Positions 33,241 through 44,489 of a stretch of 64,000 bases of DNA are shown here, piece after piece. The translations under genes and the position numbers were made by a program. The DNA is from Lepas anatifera (Eukaryota > Arthropoda > Thecostraca > Lepadidae): the NCBI GenBank assembly GCA_034440635.1, contig JAOTON010000386.1, forward strand, positions 1,116,001 to 1,180,000. The letters run 5' to 3'. The notes below the pieces were generated by a model, which worked only from the letters and a program-made list of their open reading frames with translations, searched no databases and was not told the DNA's origin. Every line of letters starts with the position of its first letter. Positions within the stretch are counted from its first letter, which is position 1.

Positions 33241-33473
33241 GACCAGTCCGGCCATGGCCCCCAAAACCGGTCAAACTTAGGCCCTGCTGTCCGCACAGTT
33301 TTGTCAGGAGAAATCTCCAACACTCTTCGAGAAAGCAACCAGCAGCCCACAATCGTCTAATCGTTATCTGTTTGTCTATTGGAGGAATTCTCCGAGCCGA
33401 GTAAATGGTAGACTGCTGCTGCCGTGCTTTTACTCTTTTAGTGTCAGCCATGGGTAACATTTTTTATTCTCTT
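33241..33473. other. Spacer between minisatellite blocks 2 and 3
   Basis: Unique-looking sequence with an 89-codon minus-strand frame (33191-33460) that includes minisatellite at one end. Nothing can be assigned. Confidence 0.35.
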
Positions 33474-33895
33474 AGGGGTGTGCGAGCACCCCCAATCACA
33501 ATGAGAGCACCCCCAATACATGTGTCGCCCCCCGGATCAGCATTTCTACCCTGATTCATGCTGCCTCCGTCTTACCACTGTGATCATGCCGCCCCCGGTT
33601 CATCACTACCACCCTGGTTTATGCCACCATGGTTCATCACTGACGCCTCCTACCTATCACTGCCACCTGATTCTTGCCAACCCTGACTTATCACTGCCGC
33701 CCTGATTCAAACAGCACCCCGCTCATCACTGCTGCCAGTGGCTCACCAGTGCTATCCCCGGCTTATCACTGCCACCCTGTTTCATGCTGCCTCCAGCTCA
33801 TCACTACCGCCTCGGCTAATGAATGCCGCCCCTGGTTTATCACTTCCGCTCTAATTCGTGCTGCCCTGTGCTTATGACAGCCGCCCCCAGCTCAG
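33474..33895. repeat. Hairpin plus minisatellite block 3
   Basis: The hairpin TTAGGGGTGTGCGAGCACCCCCAA opens the block. Units like TTCATCACTGCCGCCCC and GATTCATGCTGCC follow, matching the order seen at 31090 onward. The two hairpin-plus-array segments therefore look like copies of one larger repeat. Confidence 0.75.
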
Positions 33896-34335
33896 GGGCG
33901 GCAGATTCAATTTTCGGGCGGTTTTACAAGATTTTCCGAAGGGGGCGCCTTCCTTCTCAGGGAGAAGGGTGTGCCTCCATCGCCAGGGGGCACCTTTGGC
34001 TTCCAAGGGGCACCCACTCAGGGGGGGGGCGCCGACATCAATTCCCTGCGTTGAGTCGATTAATTGGGTCTATTTGCTCTCCATGGGATGACTTTAATGA
34101 AAGGGGGCACCATTCATATTTGGAACTGTTTTGATTTTGCACAGAGAGCCCTACCTCTTCAGGTAGGCGGTGTTTAGGTCTGATGTTTTCTTGCCGGCCG
34201 GGGGCGTGCCCAAATCCGGGGCGCTTCCCGGACGAAGCCAAAACCGGTTGTGCAAAAATATACTTTTGTACAACCTCATTTTTTCAGGGTGTGCAATTGC
34301 ACCCTGCCCCCAGAGTCCACCTTCCTGTCCAGCTT
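33896..34335. mobile_element. Probable G/C-run MITE inside the minisatellite
   Basis: The satellite is interrupted by sequence with blocks GGGGGCGCC, GGGGGCACC and CACCCACTCAGGG, and ends near CACCCTGCCCCCAG. This style matches the short MITEs elsewhere, but clean inverted ends and a duplication were not identified. Confidence 0.3.
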
Positions 34336-34339
34336 ATCT

Positions 34340-34735
34340 CTTCGCCTGATTCGTGCCACCCGTAGTTTATAACTACTACCTACCGCTCACCATTCCCGTC
34401 CTCGGTCTATGCCATTTGCCTTGTGCGTGCCACCCCCGGCTACTCAATACTACCCCTCCCCAACTTATCACTTCGCCTTGATTTGTGCCGCCCTAGTTTA
34501 TAACTCCGTCCCCAAGTCTTCACTGTCGCCCTCTCCTTATCAGTTTCACTCTGGTTTGTGCGCTCCTAGTTCATAGCTATTGACCCTGGCTCATCACGCC
34601 GCCCTCGACTTATGACTTCGCCCTGTTTCTTGCCGCCCCGGCCAATCACTGTCGCCCCAGCTTATCACTTACATCCTAATTTGCGCCGTTCTTAGTCCAT
34701 AAGTGCCGCCCTGGGCTCATCACTGCAGCAATGAT
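34340..34735. repeat. Minisatellite block 4, diverged
   Basis: Degenerate units such as CTTATCACTTCGCC, GTTTATAACTCCGTCCCC and GGCTCATCACTGCAGC continue the same pattern. Confidence 0.7.
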
Positions 34736-35358
34736 GCTTTCCTCCCCTGTGCGTTAGGGTAAAATAAAAGGCGTTAGGGAAAAATAAAGGGCATGCACGG
34801 AAAGGTGCCACATCCCTACCCTGATTCATGGAATCTGGCACCTTGGTTGAGTCCTGAAATTTAGTGTAATTGGGGGAAGTTTTCACCGAAAATCATGGGA
34901 GCGTCCATTATGTCTCTGAAAAATGTACAATTGGCTCAATATTTTGATTTTTAAATGCTCCTCTAGGGAAATGAATAAATATCTGCCTGCGAATGTCACG
35001 ATCTGGCAACCACTACCATATTCAATAGGCTTCAAGGGCTTCAATTGGCTGATACCGTGACGTCAGCATATGTCGTACATCAACAGCTGACAACAGTGGC
35101 TTGCTGCTGAGGGTACATGTGGGGTACATTTCAGCTAGTTTTTAGCTTTTCTCTCGGAAATTTTAAGTTTGAAGGCAAATGATATAGAGAGTACCGGGTT
35201 TTCCGGCATGCTATACAACTTGGCTATCTCAGTTAAAATCACGTTATAAAGGTGCCACATTCCCCTTAGGTCCTTTGCTTTCATTTCAATCTCCATCCAC
35301 TCTGCAATACTGAAGGTAAAACTTAACCCCACAAAACTGATATACTTCAATCGTGGCC
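34736..35358. other. Unassigned spacer
   Basis: Mixed sequence without a supported gene. A 71-codon minus-strand frame at 35135-35350 has no recognisable features. Confidence 0.35.
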
Positions 35359-35359
35359 A

Positions 35360-37215
35360 GGGGCGCAGCCGGGGGCACGTGCCCTATCGGTGCCGGATTG
35401 CCCTTTGATCACTGGGTGGTGTACCCGTTTGGGCTGTGCCGCTCGAAATTTATTGTCCTACGCCGTCGAACCTAGATGCAATTAGATCACATTTAGCGGT
35501 TAAAGCTATTGCTTTACAATATAGTACATTTTTGGTCAGCTAGGGCATTCTGTGCCTTTCCAAGCACCCGCGAAGAGTATGGGTACGTAATCCGTGACCA
35601 GCTAATGCCTCACCGTCGCCAATAATCGTACCAGCAGAGCTAATCTGGTGCCCTTGAGCTCATCTGGTGCCCACTGAGCTGGTCTTGGCCACTTGGCTGA
35701 TCACGTGCCCTCTAAGCTGATCTGGTGCCCGTTGAGTCAATCTGGTGCCCTTGAGCAAATAAATGTGCCTCTTGAAGCTAGCTAATGCTCTCTGAGTTCG
35801 TATGATGCCTCCGAGCTCGCCTGGTGCCCTATTAGCTGTTTTAGTGCCCCTTGAACTGATCTGAGCCCCTGAGCTGATCACCTGCCTCGCAGAGTTGATC
35901 TACTGTCCCTGAGCCAATATGGTGCCTCTTGAACTGATCAGGTGCTCCCTGAGCTGGTTATTGATGTCTCCTAAGATGATCTGGTGCCCCTGAGCTGGTC
36001 TGGTGCACCTGAGCTGATCTTGTGTTCTTTGAACTGATCTATGCCCCTGTTTTGGTCTGTGGGCTAGGAGCTGATCTGGGCTCCCGGGCTGATCAATCTG
36101 GTTCCCCGTGAGAAAATATGTTTCCCTAAGCTAAACTAATGCCCCTGAGTCGAACTGGTGCCTCGTGAGCCAACATTTTGCCTCCTTAGCCCATCTCATG
36201 CCCTCTGAGCACGTCTAGTCCCCATGAGCTAGTTTGGTGCCCCTGAACCAATCTAGTGCCTTTAAGCTGATCTGGGCCTCCGGAGTTGATTAAGTAATTT
36301 CCTCAGCAGCTCTGGACCCCTAAGCTGAGTTGTGCCCACTTAGGCTGATGAATGCCCCTGAGCTGGTATGGGGCTCCTGGGCTGATTAAATGCCTCCTGA
36401 CTTGATTTAGTACCTCCAGGTTGATCTATGCCCCGAGGTGATCGGGGACCACCGAGCTGATCACTTGCCCTCTCTCTCTCTTTGAGCTGATATGGTGCTC
36501 CCTGAGCTAATCTAGACCCCTGCTCTGGTCTGGGGACTAGGAGATAATCTGGGCCCCCAAGCTGATCGATCTGGTGCCCCCTGAGCAGGTATATTGTCCC
36601 TGAGCTAACCTAATGCCCCTGAGTTGATCTGGTGCCTCATGTGTCATCATTGTGCCTCCTGAGCCCATCTGATGCCCTATGAGCTAGTCTGGCGCCCCCT
36701 AGGCTAATATGGTGCAAGGCCCTATGAGCCTACCTGCGACCCATTGAGCTAGTCTGATGACCCCCCATCTTTGGGGCCACTGAGCTAGTCTAGTCCCGGG
36801 ACAAGCATGAGCTGCTCTGGGGGGAGGGACTCTGGTCCACACCAGAGGCCCCTGAGCTGGTCTTGAATAGACGGAGAATAAGAACACAAGGCCAACTCCC
36901 ATCACCTCGGGGGTCACGGGGCTAGTCTAATCCCAGGGGGCACATCTGGGGCAATGAGGTGCAGCTACTCTGGAGGTCTCTGATCCACAACTAGGGGGCC
37001 CCTGAGTTGGTCCTGAATAGATGGGGAATAAGTACACAGTGCAAACTCCCCTTGTAAAATAGAGCTGACGAGGAATGAGCCGTCATAGCTAAAACGGCTT
37101 GTGATGCCTAGGCACCCCGGGTCAAATAAATTGCTTATTATACTGGTGGATTCTGGGCACGGGTGATAAAAATGCATGGGCCCCTGAGCTCAGAGCACAG
37201 TCCCCTGAGCTAGGA
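35360..37215. repeat. Minisatellite block 5, GAGCTGATCTGGTGCCCCT unit
   Basis: After a GGGGCGCAGCCGGGGGCACGTGCCC-like start (35360-35385), about 1.6 kb consists of a ~19-23-bp unit typified by GAGCTGATCTGGTGCCCCTG. It aligns with the block 1 unit (TGATC, then TG, then GCCCCTG), so both probably share an ancestor. The last 400 bp are a longer duplicated segment: ACCAGAGGCCCCTGAGCTGG near 36840 resembles CTAGGGGGCCCCTGAGTTGG near 36990. Confidence 0.85.
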
Positions 37216-38565
37216 TTTCTACTAATTAATTTAAATTAACGAAGAACTAGTTTTTCACAACTTTCAGCCCTGTCACATCATCCCCATCCAAACTACCAGC
37301 CTGTTTACTTTTTCTTTACTCCAACTGGGACCGATCCTTGAAAATATGGAACTCTTAATCGCGTTAAAAAAGTATCTCCCAAATTATTCAGGCAACAAAA
37401 ATTGTATTCGTTTAATGTCACTATGCCACACCTCCTCCCACGGCCCTTGTGGGAGCCGGGGAACTGAATCCGCGTTCAACCAGGGCTCACTCGTCACGAC
37501 AAAACCAGTGGGCATGACAAATGAATTTTCAACTCCAATATGTCTTATCTTGGACATAGTGACAGATATCACAAGCTCCACTGATTTCTCTGATGTCAAG
37601 AACTTGCATGACTTGGCTAATTAGTCCTTAAATCTATCCCAAAAAGTCGTGTTCTGGCTATTTTCATGAGATTTCGGTGACACTTTCCTTTTTCTGTTTT
37701 TAATTCATTTTTCCTTCTCCGTCAATGCTTGATTTGCATTTTTCTTGGACCAAAGGTACCCAAAAGTTGACATTGACTAAGATATAGTGTTTTTTTAGGC
37801 TACGTTATAAGTTCCATTTCTCTCTCGGGGTGCCCCTGAAAGGTGGTGTGCCCCCATACCAAAGATCTGGCTGCCCCCTGATCGTGGAAGGATTTAAAGC
37901 TCAGATTGGATTATTTTAAGACGTGTATGTAACTTTGGGATGTCGCCTGAAAAGCAAACACGTTTGGCAAAAGCTTTAGAATACCTGCCCAACATTAAAA
38001 TAGAATGTTCCCTGTGCTATAAAAGGCGCAAAAAAGCGATGAATAAAATATTTGGGGCATTGAAGGGGTGCCGCCCTAAAGCAAGAAATTTATGTTAGAG
38101 AACGATGTTAGGTAATCTTTATGAATGAATATTAATATGTCATTAGTTAAATAAAAATTTAAGCAGCCTTTACTAGAGTACCTAGCTGCAATTGCTAATT
38201 CTAAGAACTACAGCAAACCCTAAGAAGTATACCATATATGACAAAGGAGAGTAGAAATAGAAATTCTATCAACGTGTTGGATTTTAATATATTCATATTT
38301 TAAACCCAATCCAATTTTGAGCTTGAGAACCTTCAATACAATACAATACATATATATCGCTCTTCAAAATTGTGGAGCACGATTTCATAGAAAATTGCTA
38401 ATGTAGGTATAGCTTTCCAAATAACACACAGACGCCAAGCAAGGAACTCTGCTCAGACAAAAACAGTAACATAAATTAATTCCTCTGATTCTTGTGATAA
38501 AGGTGTCGCAACATTTCTGTCCAATCAAAGGTTCAATTTTTTCATGCTAATAGCAGTAACTGCTA
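37216..38565. other. Unassigned interior of the giant element
   Basis: AT-rich sequence. Frames at 37346-37624 (92 codons, plus) and 37384-37599 (minus) overlap and have no recognisable domain. A block at 37826-37875 (GGGGTGCCCCTGAAAGGTGG..GCCCCCTGATCG) resembles the G/C-run repeats. Confidence 0.35.
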
Positions 38566-38569
38566 TTAA

Positions 38570-39597
38570 CCCGCGCCCCCACCGGGGGGTCCGGCGCCAC
38601 CTTCGCCCCACCGGGAGGGGCCATCGATGGCCCCCTCTAACTCCGAAAATATGGGCGTTAGCGCAAATCTGCAAAGTGCAATCGAAAGCTCGCGTGAATT
38701 CAGTAAGAAATTACTTGGCATGTTTTAGTGCTCAGGTCAATGGTTTGACCTCCAGAGGTCAAATTAGGTCAAGATCGGCTATTTTCACTCAAATATGCAA
38801 TGATTAAGCAAACTGGGCATAACTCTTATGTCATTAGAGCTATTGAGGCCTGGTAAAGTACATTTGATAGCAAATTGCCAGTACTTTTTCCGCTATGTGC
38901 AACGTAAAGACCTCCCGCCAGTGGTTTGACCGCCAGAGGTCACCTCGTGACCTAATATGACCTGAGGTCACGAAAGGTCAAAAAGTGACCTTGCCGTATA
39001 TCAAATGAAAGCCAGTGACAAGACAAACACGATGGTGTTTGTTTCACCGCTCTAGCCCAATTAGGTCAAAAGTTATTGTCAAAATACTGTTTTTGACCTC
39101 TGGTGACCATGGATGACCTTGGAAAAGTCAGAGGGCAAATATGACCCCTGGGATCCGTGAAAGGGTGTCCAAAAACGTTGTTCTGAGCAGTCTGAGTATT
39201 TGCAATCATTTTTGTGGCTTTTATATCATGAAATAGCTTTTCCCCATGCTTTTCCAATGGGAGAGGTCGCCTCGTGACCTGACCTCAGGGCACGAAATCG
39301 AAAAATCCCGGATATACACCTTGTAGACCCTGGAGGGGTCATGAAGTGTAGGAAGTTTCAAATCGCTCGACTTTGAAATGTAGCTCTTACAGAGCTCTAA
39401 AGGTGAAGTGAGGTGACCTTGGTTGACCTCGTCTGGTGACCTGACCTTGGGTGACCCGGGATAAAAAATTTCAGGGATGATGGGAAAATAATGCAGTGAG
39501 AGGTAGAGCCCTCAACCGCGGTGCTGCGCCTCGTCGTTTTTCTGCTATCCCGGAAAAACCTTGGGGGGCCATCGATGGCCCCCCGGTGGGGCGAGGG
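38570..39597 (+). mobile_element. TTAA-type family A, copy A5
   Basis: This 1028-bp element lies between TTAA at 38566-38569 and TTAA at 39598-39601. The left end CCCGCGCCCCCACCGGGGGG and right end CCGGTGGGGCGAGGG are inverse. Both subterminal regions hold the GGGGCCATCGATGGCCCC palindrome. I count about two dozen GGTCA/TGACC words inside, where about two are expected by chance. It is nested inside the giant hAT-like element and is non-coding. Confidence 0.92.
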
Positions 39598-39601
39598 TTA
39601 A

Positions 39602-40228
39602 CAGGCAAAATGAAAAAAACGGCGGCGGACGGCGCATTTAAAACACAAGAAACAATATCATATGTAGGTTCAACAAATATTTGCATTACTGTATAAATTA
39701 TCACGTGACAATTACAATTTTTGCCCTGGAGCTACCTAAGCTTGAGCCTATACTTGGTTGAATTCGTTCTTCAAAGACAGCAATGGTGGACACTATTCTC
39801 AGTCGGTCGACGACTACTGAAAACAACAACCAGCGACGACGTGTGTTGTTGCAGGGCTTGAAGTAAAGAAGTAATGTTAAATATTGAAGATGAGAAGTTT
39901 TTGAGAGATTTAAAATGTATTTTGTGATGCGTTCCACCACTTCAAATGTTTAAGACAAGGCCAGCGATGGGAACCTGTTTAATTTTTCGAGTGCATGTAT
40001 TATTTGTGTCTAGGGATTTCTTCTGGCCGGATCAGGATGGGCCTTTAAAATAAGCAATTGAACTGTAGAATTATTGATATATTGAGACGAATTGAAACTT
40101 TTATTTAAATAATTGAAACGCTTGAGGGAAACATTAATTAAAGGAGATTAAAGGAGGCTTGCAACAGGTACGCAAATTCAAACATTTTTACTTCACATGT
40201 TTACCTGTTGCGCCAACTTTTTCGTCAA
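39602..40228. other. Right interior of the giant hAT-like element
   Basis: AT-rich sequence with ACGGCGGCGGACGGCG at its left edge. No supported gene; it may be the original right part of the element before other insertions. Confidence 0.4.
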
Positions 40229-40398
40229 CTCATTTGACTCGCTGTCTTCACAACTCAACTCAACTCAACTCATTGACATGTTGTGAACCGACTCAACTCA
40301 ACTCAACTCACTTGTCTAATTCTTTAGACTCAACTCAATTCAACTCAGAGTCGAATGAGTCGGAATTTGAGTTAAACTCCGACTCTGACTCGCGAGTT
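40229..40398. repeat. ACTCAACTC subterminal repeat, right
   Basis: Repeats such as CAACTCAACTCAACTCA and GACTCAACTCAATTCAACTC lead into the right terminal repeat. Open frames here only translate the repeat (NSTQLNS-type). Confidence 0.85.
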
Positions 40399-40417
40399 GC
40401 ACAACTCTGCCTGCTAG

Positions 40418-41131
40418 GAACCGGCATTTTCTTACAAGCTGTTTTCAATAACTCTTGTATACATCTACCGATTTCTGGGGAAATTGCCTGCACGCTAAAT
40501 ATTTGTATCAGTTATTCACAGAGTTAGAATTGGAAAATTAAGATTTTCTGAAAATCTTAAAATATTATAAATTTGCAATAAATGAATAATCATCATCTTC
40601 CATGCTTCCTTGTCTGTGGCTGCAAACGTTCTGGTTACGGCCATTTTGCATCTACGGCTTGTAAGCGTCAAAAGAAGAACGGGTATATCGGAAGTATATT
40701 TTAAAGTAATCAATTCCATGCTACTACAAACTCATAGAAATACACTTACTGGAAGTACAATGTTTCACTTATCAGATACAGACTCATACCTTTACTAATC
40801 AAAAAATTTCAAACCCGAGGCCAGTCTAACCGTCTTCACGTTACACATACTACAACGGGCATGATATCCTATAGTCACCACCTGTGAACCGAAACTAACA
40901 ATAATAATAATATGATTGTTAGTTGCAGTTTTTTATTATTTACTCTTTTTCGTTTTCTTTTTATTTACTGATCAGTAACACAGCACGAGATGCCCCAACC
41001 AGTCAACCACTTACCACACAGGGGCGATGTGTGGTCACGGAAGGAGACCATGGACCGCTCATGAAGTCACTGGTGCTAACTGAAGGGCATGCTTACTGAA
41101 TACCTAGGATATCTGGATATCCGAAATAGTC
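40418..41131. other. Unassigned spacer
   Basis: AT-rich DNA with an AATAATAATAATATGATTGTTAG patch near 40900. No gene or bounded element is seen. Confidence 0.4.
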
Positions 41132-41367
41132 TGATACTGAATAGTCCGTACTGAACTTAACGGATACTGAATAGTCCGTACTGAACTTAACGGATACTGA
41201 ATAGTCCGTACTGAACTTAACGGATACTGAATAGTCCGTACTTTGATAGAACTTAACGGATACTGAATAGTCCGTACTGAACTTAACGGATACTGAATAG
41301 TCCGTCCTGAACTTAACGGATACTGAATAGTCCGTACTGAACTTAACGGCTACTGAATAGTCCGTAC
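41132..41367. repeat. 30-bp tandem repeat, eight units
   Basis: The unit GATACTGAATAGTCCGTACT + GAACTTAACG occurs eight times, mostly identical; the fifth interval is expanded by a CTTTGATAGA insertion. High identity implies recent expansion. Confidence 0.97.
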
Positions 41368-41513
41368 CCGCAGCACAAGAACCGTGAGCGGGTTAGAACA
41401 TGAAAATAGTTATAACATTGTTTCGCAGTACAATATTGATTCATGGTTTCCAGATATTTAATGCTCAACAATTCTCAGATAATGCTATCTTCTGGGAACG
41501 TTAATTGTGTTAA

Positions 41514-42371
41514 CACGCGCAGAGGAGATGGTCTGGCGTTAACGTGCAGTGAAGGGGGTCCTAAAGTGCCCCTGAGATCTAAAGAACAATGAGGGTTAGA
41601 AAAACGTCCGTTGGGGGTGCATGGGGGCGATGGAGATCTACATTATAGCTAAGTTTCATTGACCTAGGTCAATATCTTTAAGGCCAAACGAGGTCGTGAA
41701 GGTCCAATCTGGGCTGTGCTGGAGATCATGCGAGAAAAGACCGGAAATACATAAAACCTAAGTTCATAAAGGGAAGATACCACACTCAGTTCTCTCAAAG
41801 TTTGAGGCCAAGTTCATTCAAGGTCACTGACCTAGGACGTAACATATGACATATTCCTAAGTATGTATGTACAATATAACTGGCACTATAGAAGCCTTTG
41901 GCCGGGAAATGAGAGTTTGACCTTGAAAAAGACCTTTGACCTTGACCTGTGACCATGACCTCAACATTGAGCAGCCTTAGCTATGAGGCCATATCATAAA
42001 ATACGTCATACTGAACGTCATCTGACCGGAATATTGAGGTCAATGGCCTTAGCCTTTGACCTTTGACCCTGCTCTTCATGTGGGGTGACCTTGACATATA
42101 GCCCGATTATATGACCTCATTACGTCACCACTTGGTCTACAGTGCAGGCGAACTGGTGCAACTGCGCGATTGCGACGATCTCAAATATAGGTCTGACTTT
42201 GAAAGCCTGTAACTAAAATCTTTGAGGACTCAGTGTCAATTTTTTCTTCACAACTTGACGCGCTAATGAATACTCTGAAATGTGGACAAGTAGCGTTTTC
42301 TGCCTGCAAACGGGTCTCCGGCGACCTAGGAAAAATAGGTGGGGGCACTTTAGGACCCTCTAGTGTGCGTG
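41514..42371 (+). mobile_element. TTAA-type family E, copy E4 (complete)
   Basis: This 858-bp reference copy lies between TTAA at 41510-41513 and TTAA at 42372-42375. The left end is CACGCGCAGAGGAGATGG, then AGTGAAGGGGGTCCTAAAGT; the right end is GGGGGCACTTTAGGACCCTC, then TAGTGTGCGTG. The GGTCCTAAAGTGCCC blocks are inverse copies. GGTCA/TGACC motifs cluster near 41930-41960 and 42055-42090. It sits between two unrelated minisatellites and is non-coding. Confidence 0.9.
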
Positions 42372-42475
42372 TTAAAAAATACCTTTGTGTGCAACGTGCA
42401 CTCGGGATGATGTATTTGAATTGATAATTGTGATATGCACACAGGTTGGCTGACACTTTTTGGGGAAACTCCGAA

Positions 42476-43020
42476 TGTGAACCAGATCAGATGAATCTGA
42501 ATGGAAAAGCCCCAGATACGGAGCGGATCGGATCTGAATGGAAAGGCTCCAGATACGGAGCGGATCGGATCTGAATGAAACAACTCCAGCTACGGAACGG
42601 ATCGTATCTGAATGGAAAAACTTCGGATACGGAGCGGATCGTATCTGAATGAAAAAACTCCGGATACGGAGCCGATCGGATCTGAATAAAACAACTCCGG
42701 ATACGGAACGGATCGAATCTGAATGGAAAAACTTCGGATACGGAGCGGATCGTATCTGAATGGAAAATCCCCAGATACGGAGCGGATCGGATCTGAATGG
42801 AAAGGCTCCAGATACGGAGCGGACCGGATCTGAATGAAACAACTCCGGATACGGAACGGATCGAATCTGAATGGAAAAACTTCGGATACGGAGCGGATCG
42901 TATCTGAATGGAAAAACTCCGGATACGGAGCGGATCAGAACTGAATGGACAAGCTCCGAATACGCAGCGGATCAGAACTGAATGGACAAGCTCCGAATAC
43001 GGACCGGATCAGAACTGAAT
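42476..43020. repeat. 37-bp tandem repeat, about 14 units
   Basis: The unit contains GATACGGAGCGGATCGGATC then TGAATGGAAA and a CTCC variant, repeating every 37 bp. Because 37 is not a multiple of three, long minus-strand frames cycle through all three phases, giving a 37-residue protein repeat (FHSDP.RSVSG...), which explains the 156-codon open frame. I do not treat it as a gene. Confidence 0.95.
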
Positions 43021-44489
43021 GTCCGGCCACGCTAGTCATCAAACGATCATGGTGCGCAACACAATATTAGTGATTAAGACTTTCGTAGTCTGCGGGCAAG
43101 AATACGATACCTAGAACTGCAGATTTTCTTAGGATTCTTACGTCACGTGGCTTTTCAAGTCCTATCCATTGTCCTCTTTTGTCCCATTCACGGTTAGATT
43201 CGTTATGTCTTCAATGCGTCATCTGTAGTGTTTACTACAGCTTTATCGGGAGGACGAGGCGAGCGTTCACTGTAGGGTCATAGAATCCCGTTCATTGTTT
43301 TGTTTATAAAGGGCTGCATTGTGTTGATGCGCAGTGTGGTATTTCTAAGCCCAAATCGTCACAGGATGGTTCAGAATATACTAGGGCAGGAATTACCACT
43401 CAAAATATCCTATGTTAAGATATTGATCTCTGTTCTTTGCATTTGAAACGTCGCTTATTGCTTCAATTATGACTTTGCTCATGAAGGACATGCATTCAAA
43501 ATTAAAAGCCCTCAGGCCCTTCATCTTACACACCTGTCAGCGTTTAGCATCTGTCTTCATTACCATGCAACAAATGCTTTATATCATGAGTTAGTGAATT
43601 CCAATTGGCATATCATTAAGGGAAATGTGCAGTTAGTAAAGCCCTAGTTAATGCCATAAATAAATGCATTGCAATTCGCATATTATTTAAGGAAATGTGC
43701 ATTTTGTGTACGTGTATATTATGCTACCAAGGGGCGGCTGCCCCCCAACTTTGGGACAAGGGGGCATTGCCCACCTCCACTTTGAGTCAATCCCGGGCTT
43801 TCACACGTTAATAAATCAAGTAATAGGCCGAATCACAGTTGACCCCACCAGCGGCGACAACTTCCCCCTCCCAACTTAGAAAAAGTTCATGCCCCTATGG
43901 TAATAAGAACTTAGCCCAAAAAGATAAAACAAACTCGTATTTAGACAAATATAAGCCAAAATCAGGGCTAAGTTATGCCACATAAAATGATAGGGAATCT
44001 TCCTTTAAGAATGGAAGAGGTGACACAACGCATTGATAATGATGTGGGTAAAAGTTTCAATATCTGAAGAACCCCAGCCGTATGGGTCTACTTCCAGGGA
44101 CGGTGAGTCTGTATGCAATCCCTCCAAGTTTCGTTTGGAAAGCTCGGACAAGGCGCCGCTCCGGTGCTATTTTCGCCGGTGGGGGCACCTCAGTGGCAGT
44201 GCCCCCACACCCCTCGTTCTGTCGCCTATGCCTGACATATTTAAACAGTGTCTAAATCGATTTTTAGCACTTGGAGGAACCAAACGAGATGCTGATTGAA
44301 ACGCACCAAACTCGTATTTACTATGCTATGAAAACTTTAAAATAGGCAAAAATAAAGACCAGCCTCCAAACAACTTCGGTGTGCTAAGTGGGCCTCGGGA
44401 AAAGGGGGGATACAACGCTGCTTTTCCTGCACACTTTCATGGGAAACAACTCGGAAAGCAGGAAAAGTCGAAGAGTGATGTTTCTCGGC
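43021..44489. other. Unassigned spacer with a local direct duplication
   Basis: AT-rich DNA. Two adjacent related segments at about 43598-43635 and 43670-43703 share TTGGCATATCATTAAGGGAAATGTGCA-like sequence. A G/C-run block near 43728-43870 resembles a MITE end. No gene is supported. Confidence 0.4.

Larger units (their letters stand above)
28655..40409. mobile_element. Giant hAT-like composite element, 11.75 kb
   Basis: The left end CAGAGTTGTGC (28655-28665) and right end GCACAACTCTG (40399-40409) are perfect 11-bp inverse copies. They are flanked by identical 8-bp sequences CCTGCTAG (28647-28654 and 40410-40417), the hallmark of hAT insertion. Both subterminal regions carry CAACTCAACT-type repeats. 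The interior holds a family C element, a foldback palindrome, about 5 kb of minisatellite and a family A element, each placed after the outer ends were formed or carried as cargo. No transposase frame is seen. The ends could in principle come from two elements, but identical flanks argue for one insertion event. Confidence 0.75.

Noticed and set aside
40159..40527. 122-codon frame with NSTQLNS repeats
   Set aside because: It translates the ACTCAACTC subterminal repeat of the giant hAT-like element.
41132..41367. Regular 30-bp repeats considered as a CRISPR array
   Set aside because: Units are directly adjacent without unique spacers and the genome is eukaryotic.
42372..42842. 156-codon minus-strand frame
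   Set aside because: It is the 37-bp tandem repeat read through; no non-repeat sequence of note.
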